Of a DNA stretch of 19,571 nt, positions 6,923-15,300 are shown piece by piece. This DNA is from Candidatus Tepidiaquacellales bacterium UBA6667 (GTDB lineage Bacteria > Bacteroidota > Ignavibacteria > Tepidaquicellales > Tepidaquicellaceae). The first letter of the stretch is position 1. Every line of letters starts with the position of its first letter. Under the pieces are notes generated by a model that was not told where the DNA came from, did not search any database, and saw only the letters and a list, made by a program, of their open reading frames with translations. A program made the translations under genes and the position numbers. The stretch is from contig DKKL01000031.1 in the NCBI GenBank assembly GCA_002455255.1, forward strand, positions 1-19,571, written 5' to 3'.

Positions 6923-7816
6923 TTAATCAACGATATTAAATTTATTTTTTCTTACCGAGCTGAGGTTATGTAATAATATAGTTATAAAAATGATAATTCC
7001 TCCAAGAATCGCATAATCAGAAGGTTTTTCGCCAATGCCTATAAAAACCCAGATAGGATTAAAAACTGCTTCGAGCATAGCAATAATCATACTTTCAGTA
7101 GCAGTTACATATTTTAAGCCCGCATTGAAAATCATATAACTTACACCAATCTGAAAAATACCTAAATATAACAAAGCAATATATTGAATAGAATCAAAAT
7201 AAAGATTTTCAAAAATAAATGGTAAAACTATAAGCCCGACAAGAAAATTTCCTAAAATTACACTTCCAATATCATTACCATTGTTTGAAATTTGTTTTTT
7301 CCATTTTAAAAAAAGTGAAAATAATGCAAAACAAATTCCGGAACAAATAGCGAGTAAATTACCTGTAATATCACCTATCTCAAGTTTGCCAAAAAAAAAG
7401 AGCATCATTCCTAAAAAACAAAATGCTATAGTAATTAAATTAGAAATTTTAAATTTAGTTTTAAGAAAAATCGGTTCAAGGAATAAAAGATAAATAGGAG
7501 CAGTAAATTGTAAAAAAATTGCGTTAGCTGCAGTTATCAGTTTTGTTGCCATTACAAAGAGTATTAAAATTCCCGAATAAGAAATGGCACATAAATTTGA
7601 AATTAAATCAAATTGGAATTTTACTTTTTGTTTTTTTAACCTGATAATTAAATAAATGGTGAGAGCTGCGATTACTGATCTAAAAAATGAAATCTGAAAT
7701 GCATCTAATTTTATAACCTTTATAAATAATCCACCGGTGCTCCACATAAGGGCAGCAATAGAAATTAAGATTAGACCTTTGGTGTGATTACTGAATGAAT
7801 TAAATTTTTGTTTCAA
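6923..7816 (-). CDS. DMT-superfamily (EamA) transporter
   Basis: 297 residues with ten hydrophobic segments in two EamA halves (about 15-145 and 150-285). Typical marks are ALMWSTGGLFIKV and FFRSVIAALTIYL in the first half, and CFALFSLFLKW and ESMIIAMLEAVFNPIWVFIGIGEKP in the second. EamA proteins usually export amino acids or other metabolites; the substrate cannot be read from sequence. The start is TTG (7816-7814), 17 bp inside the upstream threonine dehydrogenase gene, with GGAAGAAA about 11 bases before it. No ATG is available until Met24 inside the first helix, and an upstream stop leaves no other good start. It is the last gene of the AtuA-Tdh-EamA operon. Confidence 0.9.
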   Translation of the reverse strand: MKQKFNSFSNHTKGLILISIAALMWSTGGLFIKVIKLDAFQISFFRSVIAALTIYLIIRLKKQKVKFQFDLISNLCAISYSGILILFVMATKLITAANAIFLQFTAPIYLLFLEPIFLKTKFKISNLITIAFCFLGMMLFFFGKLEIGDITGNLLAICSGICFALFSLFLKWKKQISNNGNDIGSVILGNFLVGLIVLPFIFENLYFDSIQYIALLYLGIFQIGVSYMIFNAGLKYVTATESMIIAMLEAVFNPIWVFIGIGEKPSDYAILGGIIIFITILLHNLSSVRKNKFNIVD

Positions 7817-8756
7817 ATTTATTTTTAATTTCTTCCAGCATAATAGAGGTCATTTTATTCAAATCATAATCACTTTTCCAACCCCAATCAGTTCGGGCAT
7901 TAGAGTCGTCAATACTTTGGGGCCACGTATCGGCAATAGACTGACGGAAATCCGGGTTGTATGAAATTTTAAATTCAGGTATGAATTTTTTAATTTCATC
8001 GCTTAACTGTTGCGGATCAAAACTGATTCCGGATAAATTATATGAAGATTTTATTTTTAAGACAGATTTTTCAGATTCCATAAGTTCAACTGTACCTCTA
8101 ATTGCATCAGGCATAAACATCATAGGTAATTTTGTATCAGATTTTAAAAAACAATCATAAGAACCCTTTTCAATAGCATCATAAAATATTTCAACTGCGT
8201 AATCTGTTGTTCCTCCTCCGGCTTCTGTTTTGTAACTAATCAAACCGGGATATCTGATACTTCTAATATCCATATCATATTTATAATTATAATATTCACA
8301 CCATCTTTCACCGGCGAGCTTGCTGATTCCATAAACTGTATTTGGTTCCATTATAGTAAGTTGTGGTGTATTTACTTTAGGAGTAGTTTTTCCAAAAACA
8401 GCAATTGAACTGGGCCAAAATACTTTTTTTATACCAACCTCACGTGATAAATCTAATATGTTCAGCAAAGATTTCATATTTATATCCCACGCTTGAAGCG
8501 GAAGCTTCTCGGCATTACCAGATAATACAGCTGCGAGGATATAAATCTGTGTAATTTTATATCTAATAACAAAATGAATCAATCTTTTTTCATCAAGAAC
8601 ATCAAGAAGATGAAAGGGACCTGATTGAGTTATTTCTTTGGACGACTCTCTTATATCAGTTGCGAATACATTATTGTTTCCATAAACTTTTCTCAATGCT
8701 AATGTTAGTTCAGAACCAATTTGCCCGGAAGAGCCAATTACTAATATATTTTCCAT
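7800..8756 (-). CDS. tdh: SDR-type L-threonine 3-dehydrogenase
   Basis: 318 residues of the extended short-chain dehydrogenase family. It has the Rossmann loop GSSGQIG (8-14), the NAD-selecting Asp34, the Ser of FWPSSIAVFG (113-122), and the catalytic pair Y142/K146 in YGISK. The later blocks are specific to the epimerase-like threonine dehydrogenases: RSIRYPGLIS (165-174), GGGTTDYAVEIF (180-191), LPMMFMPDAIRGT (210-222) and PDFRQSIADTWPQSIDDS (268-285). These convert L-threonine and NAD+ to 2-amino-3-ketobutyrate, normally passed to Kbl to give glycine and acetyl-CoA. No kbl gene is in the window. It starts 1 bp after the AtuA-family stop and overlaps the transporter gene by 17 bp. Confidence 0.92.
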   Translation of the reverse strand: MENILVIGSSGQIGSELTLALRKVYGNNNVFATDIRESSKEITQSGPFHLLDVLDEKRLIHFVIRYKITQIYILAAVLSGNAEKLPLQAWDINMKSLLNILDLSREVGIKKVFWPSSIAVFGKTTPKVNTPQLTIMEPNTVYGISKLAGERWCEYYNYKYDMDIRSIRYPGLISYKTEAGGGTTDYAVEIFYDAIEKGSYDCFLKSDTKLPMMFMPDAIRGTVELMESEKSVLKIKSSYNLSGISFDPQQLSDEIKKFIPEFKISYNPDFRQSIADTWPQSIDDSNARTDWGWKSDYDLNKMTSIMLEEIKNKFETKI

Positions 8757-8757
8757 T

Positions 8758-10119
8758 TTAAATTTCTTCTACAGTTACATTAAAATTTACGGCTGATTTT
8801 GGAATGAGTGCAGGCCAATACGCAACAACCTCTGAAGGTTTAGGTCTTCCACCTGCAAAACCTGTAACTCCCGGAGGACCTGTTAATATTAGCGGAGCGA
8901 TTTCCATTCCAAATCTTTCTACTGACTTATAATCCTGAGACCGAACTCCTATTCTTAATACAACTTCATTTGGATCATTTATTTCATTTGCTATACCATG
9001 ATGACACGCATTATATCCCTGGAATTCTGTTCTGATTTCATCAAATTTTAAATTTAAATCCGATAATCTTTTTCTTAATATTTCATCAGCTGCCTTTGCT
9101 TTTTCGAGTGCTTCGGGCCAACTGTAAGTTAAAGAACCAAAAGCTGAATATCCATCAAGATATGACATAGAAACTTTATAAAATTGAGTTGCCGGTAAAC
9201 CTTTTACTCCAAATACTCTCACTTTATTTTCACCAACTTTTTCAAGATTTATAGATGTGAAATCAGCAACACAATCAGGTGTAATATAATCTTTTGGATC
9301 TCCGATTTCATAAACAAGTTGTTCACTTACAGTTTCTACAGAAACTAAACCACCTGTATTTTCATGTTTTGTTATGATAACTTCTCCATTTGGAAAAGCC
9401 TCTGCAATTGGAAATCCTATTCTGGCTAAATCAGGAATTGATTTCCAATCCCCTAAAAAATTTCCACCACTTGCCTGACCACCACATTCAAGAATATGCC
9501 CGGCAACAGTTCCCGCAGCCATTAAATCACAATTTTTCATGTCCCAACCGAATTCATAAATCATCGGTGCAAGAGTTAAACCCGTATCAGTAACTCTACC
9601 TGTTAAAACAATATCAGCACCTTGCTTTAAAGCTTCAACAACTCCTTCTGCACCTAAATAAACATTAGCACTTAATAATTTATCTCTGACTTTAGAAACA
9701 GGTTCACCTGTTTCCATATTTTTCAGTTCAATTCCTTTTGACATAAGTTCATCGATTTCATCTAATATATTATCGCCTGTAACAACTCCAATTTTAAGAC
9801 CTTTAATTCCAAGTGATTTAGCAACTTCAAATATTGCATCTTTGCAAGCTATAGGGTTTACTCCACCACCATTTGTAATAACTTTAAAACCTTTTTCTTT
9901 CAAAAGTGGTAATAATCTTTTCATCAAATTAGGTATATCCCGAGCATAACCAAAATCAGGATTTTTTAATTTCTGTTTTTGTAAGATTGACATAGTAACT
10001 TCAGCCAAATAATCCATCATAATATAATCTACAGGACCATTTTCCGCTTGTTTAATAGGAGCATCAATCAAATCACCCCAGAATCCCTGACCTGAAGCTA
10101 TTCTAATTTTATTTTTCAT
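8758..10119 (-). CDS. AtuA (DUF1446) family protein
   Basis: 453 residues matching the AtuA/DUF1446 family, named for acyclic terpene utilisation but found in many catabolic clusters of unknown chemistry. Recognisable blocks: IRIASGQGFWGD (5-16), VDYIMMDYLAEVTMSIL (30-46), KVITNGGGVNP (79-89), VLTGRVTDTGLTLAP (171-185), GTVAGHILECGGQASGGNF (203-221) and GPPGVTGFAGGRPKPSEVVA near the C-terminus. It ends soon after that block, so it is the short form lacking the extra small C-terminal domain of long members; no separate small AtuA-like gene is seen beside it. No Shine-Dalgarno precedes ATG 10119. First gene of the operon with tdh, 1 bp apart. A role in amino-acid or branched-acid breakdown is inferred from the neighbour only. 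Confidence 0.88.
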   Translation of the reverse strand: MKNKIRIASGQGFWGDLIDAPIKQAENGPVDYIMMDYLAEVTMSILQKQKLKNPDFGYARDIPNLMKRLLPLLKEKGFKVITNGGGVNPIACKDAIFEVAKSLGIKGLKIGVVTGDNILDEIDELMSKGIELKNMETGEPVSKVRDKLLSANVYLGAEGVVEALKQGADIVLTGRVTDTGLTLAPMIYEFGWDMKNCDLMAAGTVAGHILECGGQASGGNFLGDWKSIPDLARIGFPIAEAFPNGEVIITKHENTGGLVSVETVSEQLVYEIGDPKDYITPDCVADFTSINLEKVGENKVRVFGVKGLPATQFYKVSMSYLDGYSAFGSLTYSWPEALEKAKAADEILRKRLSDLNLKFDEIRTEFQGYNACHHGIANEINDPNEVVLRIGVRSQDYKSVERFGMEIAPLILTGPPGVTGFAGGRPKPSEVVAYWPALIPKSAVNFNVTVEEI

Positions 10120-10172
10120 TAAATGATTGTTTTACAGAAAGTTTGTCACACAAAATACTTAATAAATAAAAA

Positions 10173-10206
10173 AAAAGCGGTGAATAAAAAAATCTTCACC
10201 GCTTTT
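10173..10206 (-). terminator. Intrinsic terminator after the secreted propeller genes
   Basis: A perfect 12 bp stem: AAAAGCGGTGAA (10173-10184) pairs with TTCACCGCTTTT (10195-10206) around a 10-base loop. Reading the minus strand, CCGC is followed by a run of nine T, ideal for ending the transcript of the 12708-10231 gene. It also isolates the AtuA operon, whose promoter must lie in 10120-10172. The plus-strand side has a shorter T-run. Confidence 0.88.
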
Positions 10207-10230
10207 AAAAAGATAAATTAATTTAAAATA

Positions 10231-12708
10231 TTATTTAACTAGCATCATTTTCTTTATATCTACAAATTCATCAGTAATAATTTTGTAATAATAAATTCCA
10301 CTTGCAAGTCCTCGTCCATTGAATGTTACTTCATATCTTCCGGGGGTTGCAATCTGATTAGCCAGAACTTCCACTTCCCTACCTAATAAATCATAAACTA
10401 CAATCTTAACCAATCCTGAACGGATTAAATCAAATTTAATTTTAGTTTCAGGATTAAATGGATTAGGATAGTTCTGATACATCTTATATTCAGTAGGTAA
10501 CTCAGAAGAAATATTTGAGATACTTGCAGGTTCAGTTGACCAACGTGCAGTTTCAACAAAAGGATTTAAAATTGGCCATACAGGTACAGTATCTCTTCCG
10601 GAACTATCAGCACTGGTATATGAATTAGGACCGGCACCATTCCATCCTCTGAAATAATACAAGGTACCATTATTATTGAAAATTCTTGGAATAATTGACC
10701 AAGTAGCATTACTACCTGAATCAAAATATGTATTATTACCTGTTGTAGTTCCGTAAGTTGAATTTACAACTAATCTATAACCAACTTTATAATTAGCAAC
10801 TAATTCAAGATTAGAATTTACAGTTATATTTTGTGAAATCGCACCACCATTTGACCAGTTTAACCAAGTATATCTTGTTGATCCGGTAGTTAATTCTGCA
10901 GGAGTTGAAATCTGTACTTGATTACCATTAGGAACTACAAATTCCTGAGGTTGATTATAATTTGTACCGTTAACAGTAAAATTAATTACACCTGGTCTGT
11001 TAGTTCTGATTTTAACAACTGAAGAATTTACAAGTAAAGTAACAGTTCTTCTGTGTGCAGGAATTCCGTTTGTACCTCTTCCAACAATCTCAATTGAATA
11101 AGCACCAGAAGGAACATCAGGAGTTGCAGAAATATTCAATGTTGCATTTCCTGGAATTGAAGTTATTGTATTGTTTCCACCAGCCCATGTTAAAGAAATA
11201 GTTCCTGTGCCTGGAGGAGAAGCCAAAGATGCAGAAAGTACTACATTTCCGGTATAATCTTTTGATGAAGGAATCTGAACTTCAACAGTTGTATTTCCAC
11301 CACTTGGGACTCCAACTTGATTACTTGAAACTTTCATTGCATAGTCAGGATAATATAAGAAGAAGGATGCAAAGTTACCAAATCTGAAATCTGTATAAAT
11401 AATTCCGGCAGATCCACCGGCTGACATCATAGCATCATAATCTCCTAAATAAGCAGGTGTTCCACCACCACCACAAGAAGTACAATTAATTCTGAATTTT
11501 TTACTTGATAATCTTTTATTTTGAACCCAAGTTTGTCCACCATTACTTGTGAAAGAACCATATACTAACGCACTATCTGAAGTAGGGGTATCTCTTGTAT
11601 CTAACCATTTGACATATAATCTTCCGTTAACTTTATCACACCAAATTGAAGGGAACCATTGGTTATGATTTTCAGAATTAGCATCATCATTAATTTTAAC
11701 TTCATTTGACCAGTTTGCACCGAAATCATCAGACCATCTCACCCAAATGTCCGGTTTGTTACCTGCACCGATTGGGAAATTTGAAGCATAAACAACATAA
11801 AGTCTTCCTCTGTTTGGTCCATAAGAATTATCAGCAGCGATAAACGGATAAGGTCTTGTTCTCATATTCTGAACAGAATTTCTACCGTTAACAGCATCAC
11901 CAACTGCATTTCCGAAGAACTGAACTGATTGAAGAGTCCATGTAGTTCCTCCATCTGTTGATCTATAAAAAACCCATTGAGGAGCAAAAGCATTTCCGGT
12001 ACTTGTAACTACATAAACAGATCCACCGGGAGTTCCACCATTAGGACCAACAGCAACCATCATACCCGGAAGAGTATTTGTATAAAACCCTACACTTGAA
12101 AAACTTTGACCTCTATTTGTGGATCTGACAATATTACCACCGGACATAACACCATAAACATAGTTTGAATAAGGACCTGCAGATTGATCTGCAGCTATCC
12201 AGTTTTTATCATATCCAACATTTGCGTCAACAATAGGAAACCAATTATTTCCATTGTTATCTGAATAGGCAAGTTTAGTTCCGGTAATAGAACCACCGGG
12301 AGCATACATATTATCATAATATAATCTTCCTAAACTATCGAATGCAGTAACAGGATCTCCTGCTGCACCCGGAATTGAAGGATTAACAACATCCCAATCA
12401 AGACCATCCATTGTACGCCAAGTTGCGTTTGTATTATAGGCAGCAAACATTTGTTTGTTGTCATTAGGATTCATAGACATATGTGGTTCAGCAAAAGCAT
12501 TTCCGAGATAATATTCATCGTAACCATCAGCATCTGTGATTACTGTAGTTGCACCTGAATTATCTGATTGCTGCGAAGCTGCATATTCTCTATATTTAGC
12601 CGGAATTTGATCTACATTTGGATCATCATCCCAACCACCAAATTGATCTCTTAAACCGATAGAAACTACACCGGCTATAAGAACAATTAAAAGTAATGTT
12701 TTCTTCAT
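10231..12708 (-). CDS. Secreted Asp-box beta-propeller protein with T9SS tail (paralogue B)
   Basis: 825 residues. N-terminal hydrophobic signal (MKKTLLLIVLIAGVVSIG), without a sharp AxA cleavage site. Residues about 60-460 form a sialidase/BNR-like propeller with five Asp-box turns: SDNNGNNWF (149-157), STNRGQSF (196-203), STDGGTTW (250-257), SDDFGANW (326-333) and TSNGGQTW (387-394). Next come beta domains (about 460-645) including an InlB-repeat-like NWSNGGAISQNITVNSNLEL, a YYFRGW segment (684-689), and a T9SS type A sorting tail from YPNPFNPETKIKFD (747-760) to the end. A real sialidase activity is not shown; the propeller may bind glycans or proteins. Unlike its paralogue, it carries NCTSCGGGG (408-416). 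It lies 62 bp downstream of the paralogue. Confidence 0.92.
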   Translation of the reverse strand: MKKTLLLIVLIAGVVSIGLRDQFGGWDDDPNVDQIPAKYREYAASQQSDNSGATTVITDADGYDEYYLGNAFAEPHMSMNPNDNKQMFAAYNTNATWRTMDGLDWDVVNPSIPGAAGDPVTAFDSLGRLYYDNMYAPGGSITGTKLAYSDNNGNNWFPIVDANVGYDKNWIAADQSAGPYSNYVYGVMSGGNIVRSTNRGQSFSSVGFYTNTLPGMMVAVGPNGGTPGGSVYVVTSTGNAFAPQWVFYRSTDGGTTWTLQSVQFFGNAVGDAVNGRNSVQNMRTRPYPFIAADNSYGPNRGRLYVVYASNFPIGAGNKPDIWVRWSDDFGANWSNEVKINDDANSENHNQWFPSIWCDKVNGRLYVKWLDTRDTPTSDSALVYGSFTSNGGQTWVQNKRLSSKKFRINCTSCGGGGTPAYLGDYDAMMSAGGSAGIIYTDFRFGNFASFFLYYPDYAMKVSSNQVGVPSGGNTTVEVQIPSSKDYTGNVVLSASLASPPGTGTISLTWAGGNNTITSIPGNATLNISATPDVPSGAYSIEIVGRGTNGIPAHRRTVTLLVNSSVVKIRTNRPGVINFTVNGTNYNQPQEFVVPNGNQVQISTPAELTTGSTRYTWLNWSNGGAISQNITVNSNLELVANYKVGYRLVVNSTYGTTTGNNTYFDSGSNATWSIIPRIFNNNGTLYYFRGWNGAGPNSYTSADSSGRDTVPVWPILNPFVETARWSTEPASISNISSELPTEYKMYQNYPNPFNPETKIKFDLIRSGLVKIVVYDLLGREVEVLANQIATPGRYEVTFNGRGLASGIYYYKIITDEFVDIKKMMLVK

Positions 12709-12770
12709 TTTTTAATTATATTTATTAAAAAAAAATTTTTATTTGCTTATACAAGATAAGAAATTTAACC

Positions 12771-15236
12771 CTATTTAATCAATATCATTTTACGGACATC
12801 TATATATTCCAAAGTTTCGATTTTATAATAATAAATCCCACTTGATAAGTTATAACCATCAAAAGAAACTGAATATTTTCCCGGAGATTTTATTTCATTA
12901 ACTAAATTTGTTATTTCTCTACCTGTGATATCAAAAACAGTAATTTTAACATTTGCTGTTTTAATAATATCAAATTTAATATTTGTTAAAGGATTAAATG
13001 GATTTGGAAAATTCTGATATAAACTATACTTATCCGGAATTTCCGAACTAATTAATTGTATTCCTGCAGGTTCAGTTGACCATCTTGCAGTTTCAACATA
13101 AGGATTATTTATCGGATGAAAAACATTTGTATCTCTGCCTAATGAATCAGCAGATGTATAAGCTCCCGGACCACTTCCAGTCCAACCCCTGAAATAATAG
13201 TTTGTACCACTTACATTTATGACTCTTGAATTAACTCCAAAATTAGAATTAGAAGCAGAATCAAAATACTGATTATTACCAAATGTATTTCCGTAAGTTG
13301 AATTCACTACTATTCTATATTGAACTTTATAAGTAGCCGTTAAATCTAAATTATTATTAATTATCAAGTTTTGATTTATAGTTCCACCATTTGACCAATT
13401 TGTAAACACAAAATTTGATGAACCGGTCTGGAAAGATGTAGGTGTGCTTATAGCAACATTTGTACCATTCGCAAAAACAAAATCTGAAGGGGTTGAATAA
13501 TTTACACCATTAACCTGATATGTAATGATATTCGTGCGATTGGTTTTTATAGTAAGTCTCGATGAGTTCACTAAAATTTCAATTTTTCTTTTGTGAACAG
13601 GAGTTCCATTTTTCCCTCGAGCATAAACAGAAATATAATATGCTTTTGGTGGAATACTACCTGATGTTGAAATATTTAAAGTAACAGAATCAGGTATCGT
13701 GTTAATTGAGTCTCGGTTGTTTAAGAAAGATAAATTAATATTTCCTGAAGTTGGTAAAGTATCAACGGAAGCAAAAAATTTAATTCTATCATTAAACATA
13801 CCTTTTCTATCCGGAATTTTTATAACGACTGATTTAGTTTCGTTTATTCCAATAGGCAATGATGATTGATTTGCTGTCATTGCAAAATCCGGATAAAATC
13901 CTGTCATACTTCCTAAATTAGGTCCACGAGGTTCCATCCAAACTGCATATGAAGTATTCCCTATAGATGATATTCCGAAATAATCTCCAATATATGCTTC
14001 ACCTCCGGGTTGTGGAGATCTCATTTGATTAGGATTAAATGCTACATTAGAAATTGCTTCATTTGTTTGAAAAGAAACACCACCATTTGTAGAAACAGCT
14101 CCATAAACTTTTGTCATTAAATTACTATCAGGATCAACCCTTGAATCATACCAACTTAAATACACGTAGCCATTATTTTTATCAACAGAAATAGCAGGTA
14201 ACCATTGATCGGTTGTTGTGTTATCATCATTAACACGGAGTGGTCCAATCCATGTCGCACCAAAATTTGTGGAACGGTATAAGTGAATATCAGCTATATC
14301 AGGACCATCCGGATTTACTTCGGTTACCATATAAACATTTCCCCTATAAGCACCATAGCTATTATCAGCTGATAATCTTGGAAATGGATTTGTTCGAATA
14401 CAATTTTTTACTGTTTGTCTTCCTGCACAAACTATTCCTGCCGGAGAAAATGTCCCTGTTGCATTTACAGAAGAACCAAAAGTTGCTCCACCATCAGTTG
14501 ATCTATATACCAGAATCGAATTTCCGCTAAGTGAAGCAATATAAACCGAGCCACCTTGTATGTTTCCGTTAGGTCCTACACAAACATAAGCACCTTGTCC
14601 ACCTGTATATGTAAAAGCCGATGACCAATTTAATCCACCGTTTGTGCTTCTTACAAACCTCATACCTGAAGCACCAAACTGTCTCCAGTTTAAATATATA
14701 TTTCCTGAATGAGGACCACTTGTATAATCAGAAGCAATCCATTGTTTATCAGAGAGACCTACATTTGTAGAATAAGCACTCACTGGTTGAATCCAATTTA
14801 CACCTTTATTGGTTGATTTCATAACAGCAACACCGTAAGTATTTCCGTTTTGATATAATTGAGTATAATAGAATACACCAAATGAATCGACTGCCAATAC
14901 CGGATCACCTAATACAGCGAAACCCGAAAAGGGTGCGGATGTTCTAATCCAATCACATCCATTTAAAGTATAATAAATCGAATTAATATTGAATGCACAC
15001 ACACTATTTAACGGATCGAGTGGGTTTGTCATAATGTGTGGTTCACCAAAATCCACACCGAGAAAAAAATTATCAAAACCGTTTGTAGTTACCGGATCAC
15101 TAAGAAAATCTGTTACTGAAACATCATAACCTGGTGGGACTTTAACAACTGATTTAAAATTATCATAATCAGTTGATTGAGAGTATGAAATATTAATTAC
15201 CATACAGCTGATACAAATTAGAAATATTTTCTTCAT
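12771..15236 (-). CDS. Secreted Asp-box beta-propeller protein with T9SS tail (paralogue A)
   Basis: 821 residues, co-linear with the downstream gene over nearly the full length. Signal peptide MKKIFLICISCMVINISYS-Q. Asp-box turns: STNKGVNW (141-148), STNGGLNW (197-204), STDGGATF (246-253), STNFGATW (322-329) and STNGGVSF (382-389). Shared blocks with the paralogue include GEPH/AEPH near residue 65, ADNSYG (290-295), YPDFAM (448-453), NWSNGGTI (613-620), YYFRGWTGSGP (680-690) and VETARWSTEPA (714-724). The tail, from FPNPFNPLTNIKFD (743-756), is a T9SS type A sorting signal, so the protein should cross the outer membrane through the type IX system and be anchored at or released from the cell surface. 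The ligand is unknown. It begins 64 bp after the glgP stop; no clear terminator separates them. Confidence 0.92.
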   Translation of the reverse strand: MKKIFLICISCMVINISYSQSTDYDNFKSVVKVPPGYDVSVTDFLSDPVTTNGFDNFFLGVDFGEPHIMTNPLDPLNSVCAFNINSIYYTLNGCDWIRTSAPFSGFAVLGDPVLAVDSFGVFYYTQLYQNGNTYGVAVMKSTNKGVNWIQPVSAYSTNVGLSDKQWIASDYTSGPHSGNIYLNWRQFGASGMRFVRSTNGGLNWSSAFTYTGGQGAYVCVGPNGNIQGGSVYIASLSGNSILVYRSTDGGATFGSSVNATGTFSPAGIVCAGRQTVKNCIRTNPFPRLSADNSYGAYRGNVYMVTEVNPDGPDIADIHLYRSTNFGATWIGPLRVNDDNTTTDQWLPAISVDKNNGYVYLSWYDSRVDPDSNLMTKVYGAVSTNGGVSFQTNEAISNVAFNPNQMRSPQPGGEAYIGDYFGISSIGNTSYAVWMEPRGPNLGSMTGFYPDFAMTANQSSLPIGINETKSVVIKIPDRKGMFNDRIKFFASVDTLPTSGNINLSFLNNRDSINTIPDSVTLNISTSGSIPPKAYYISVYARGKNGTPVHKRKIEILVNSSRLTIKTNRTNIITYQVNGVNYSTPSDFVFANGTNVAISTPTSFQTGSSNFVFTNWSNGGTINQNLIINNNLDLTATYKVQYRIVVNSTYGNTFGNNQYFDSASNSNFGVNSRVINVSGTNYYFRGWTGSGPGAYTSADSLGRDTNVFHPINNPYVETARWSTEPAGIQLISSEIPDKYSLYQNFPNPFNPLTNIKFDIIKTANVKITVFDITGREITNLVNEIKSPGKYSVSFDGYNLSSGIYYYKIETLEYIDVRKMILIK

Positions 15237-15300
15237 AATTTTTAAAAATTCTTTTTATCTCTTCTTTTACAAATGAATGAGAATGAAATTACAGACTAAA

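Noticed and set aside
11455..11475. Repeated ACC triplets in the glycine tract of propeller paralogue B, considered as a microsatellite or phase-variation site
   Set aside because: Only about four in-frame triplets; length change would not shift the frame, and the coding sense (poly-Gly) explains it.
12746..12760. CTTAT-5-ATAAG inverted repeat between the two propeller genes, followed on the minus strand by a T-run
   Set aside because: A 5 bp mostly A/T stem is too weak to call a terminator; the two genes may well be cotranscribed.
10231..15236. Annotating the tandem propellers as true sialidases
   Set aside because: Asp-box turns show the fold only; I could not identify the arginine triad and Tyr/Glu pair needed for catalysis.
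15237..15250. 14 bp palindrome AATTTTTAAAAATT directly before the start of propeller paralogue A
   Set aside because: It is made only of A and T, and such dyads are expected by chance in this composition.
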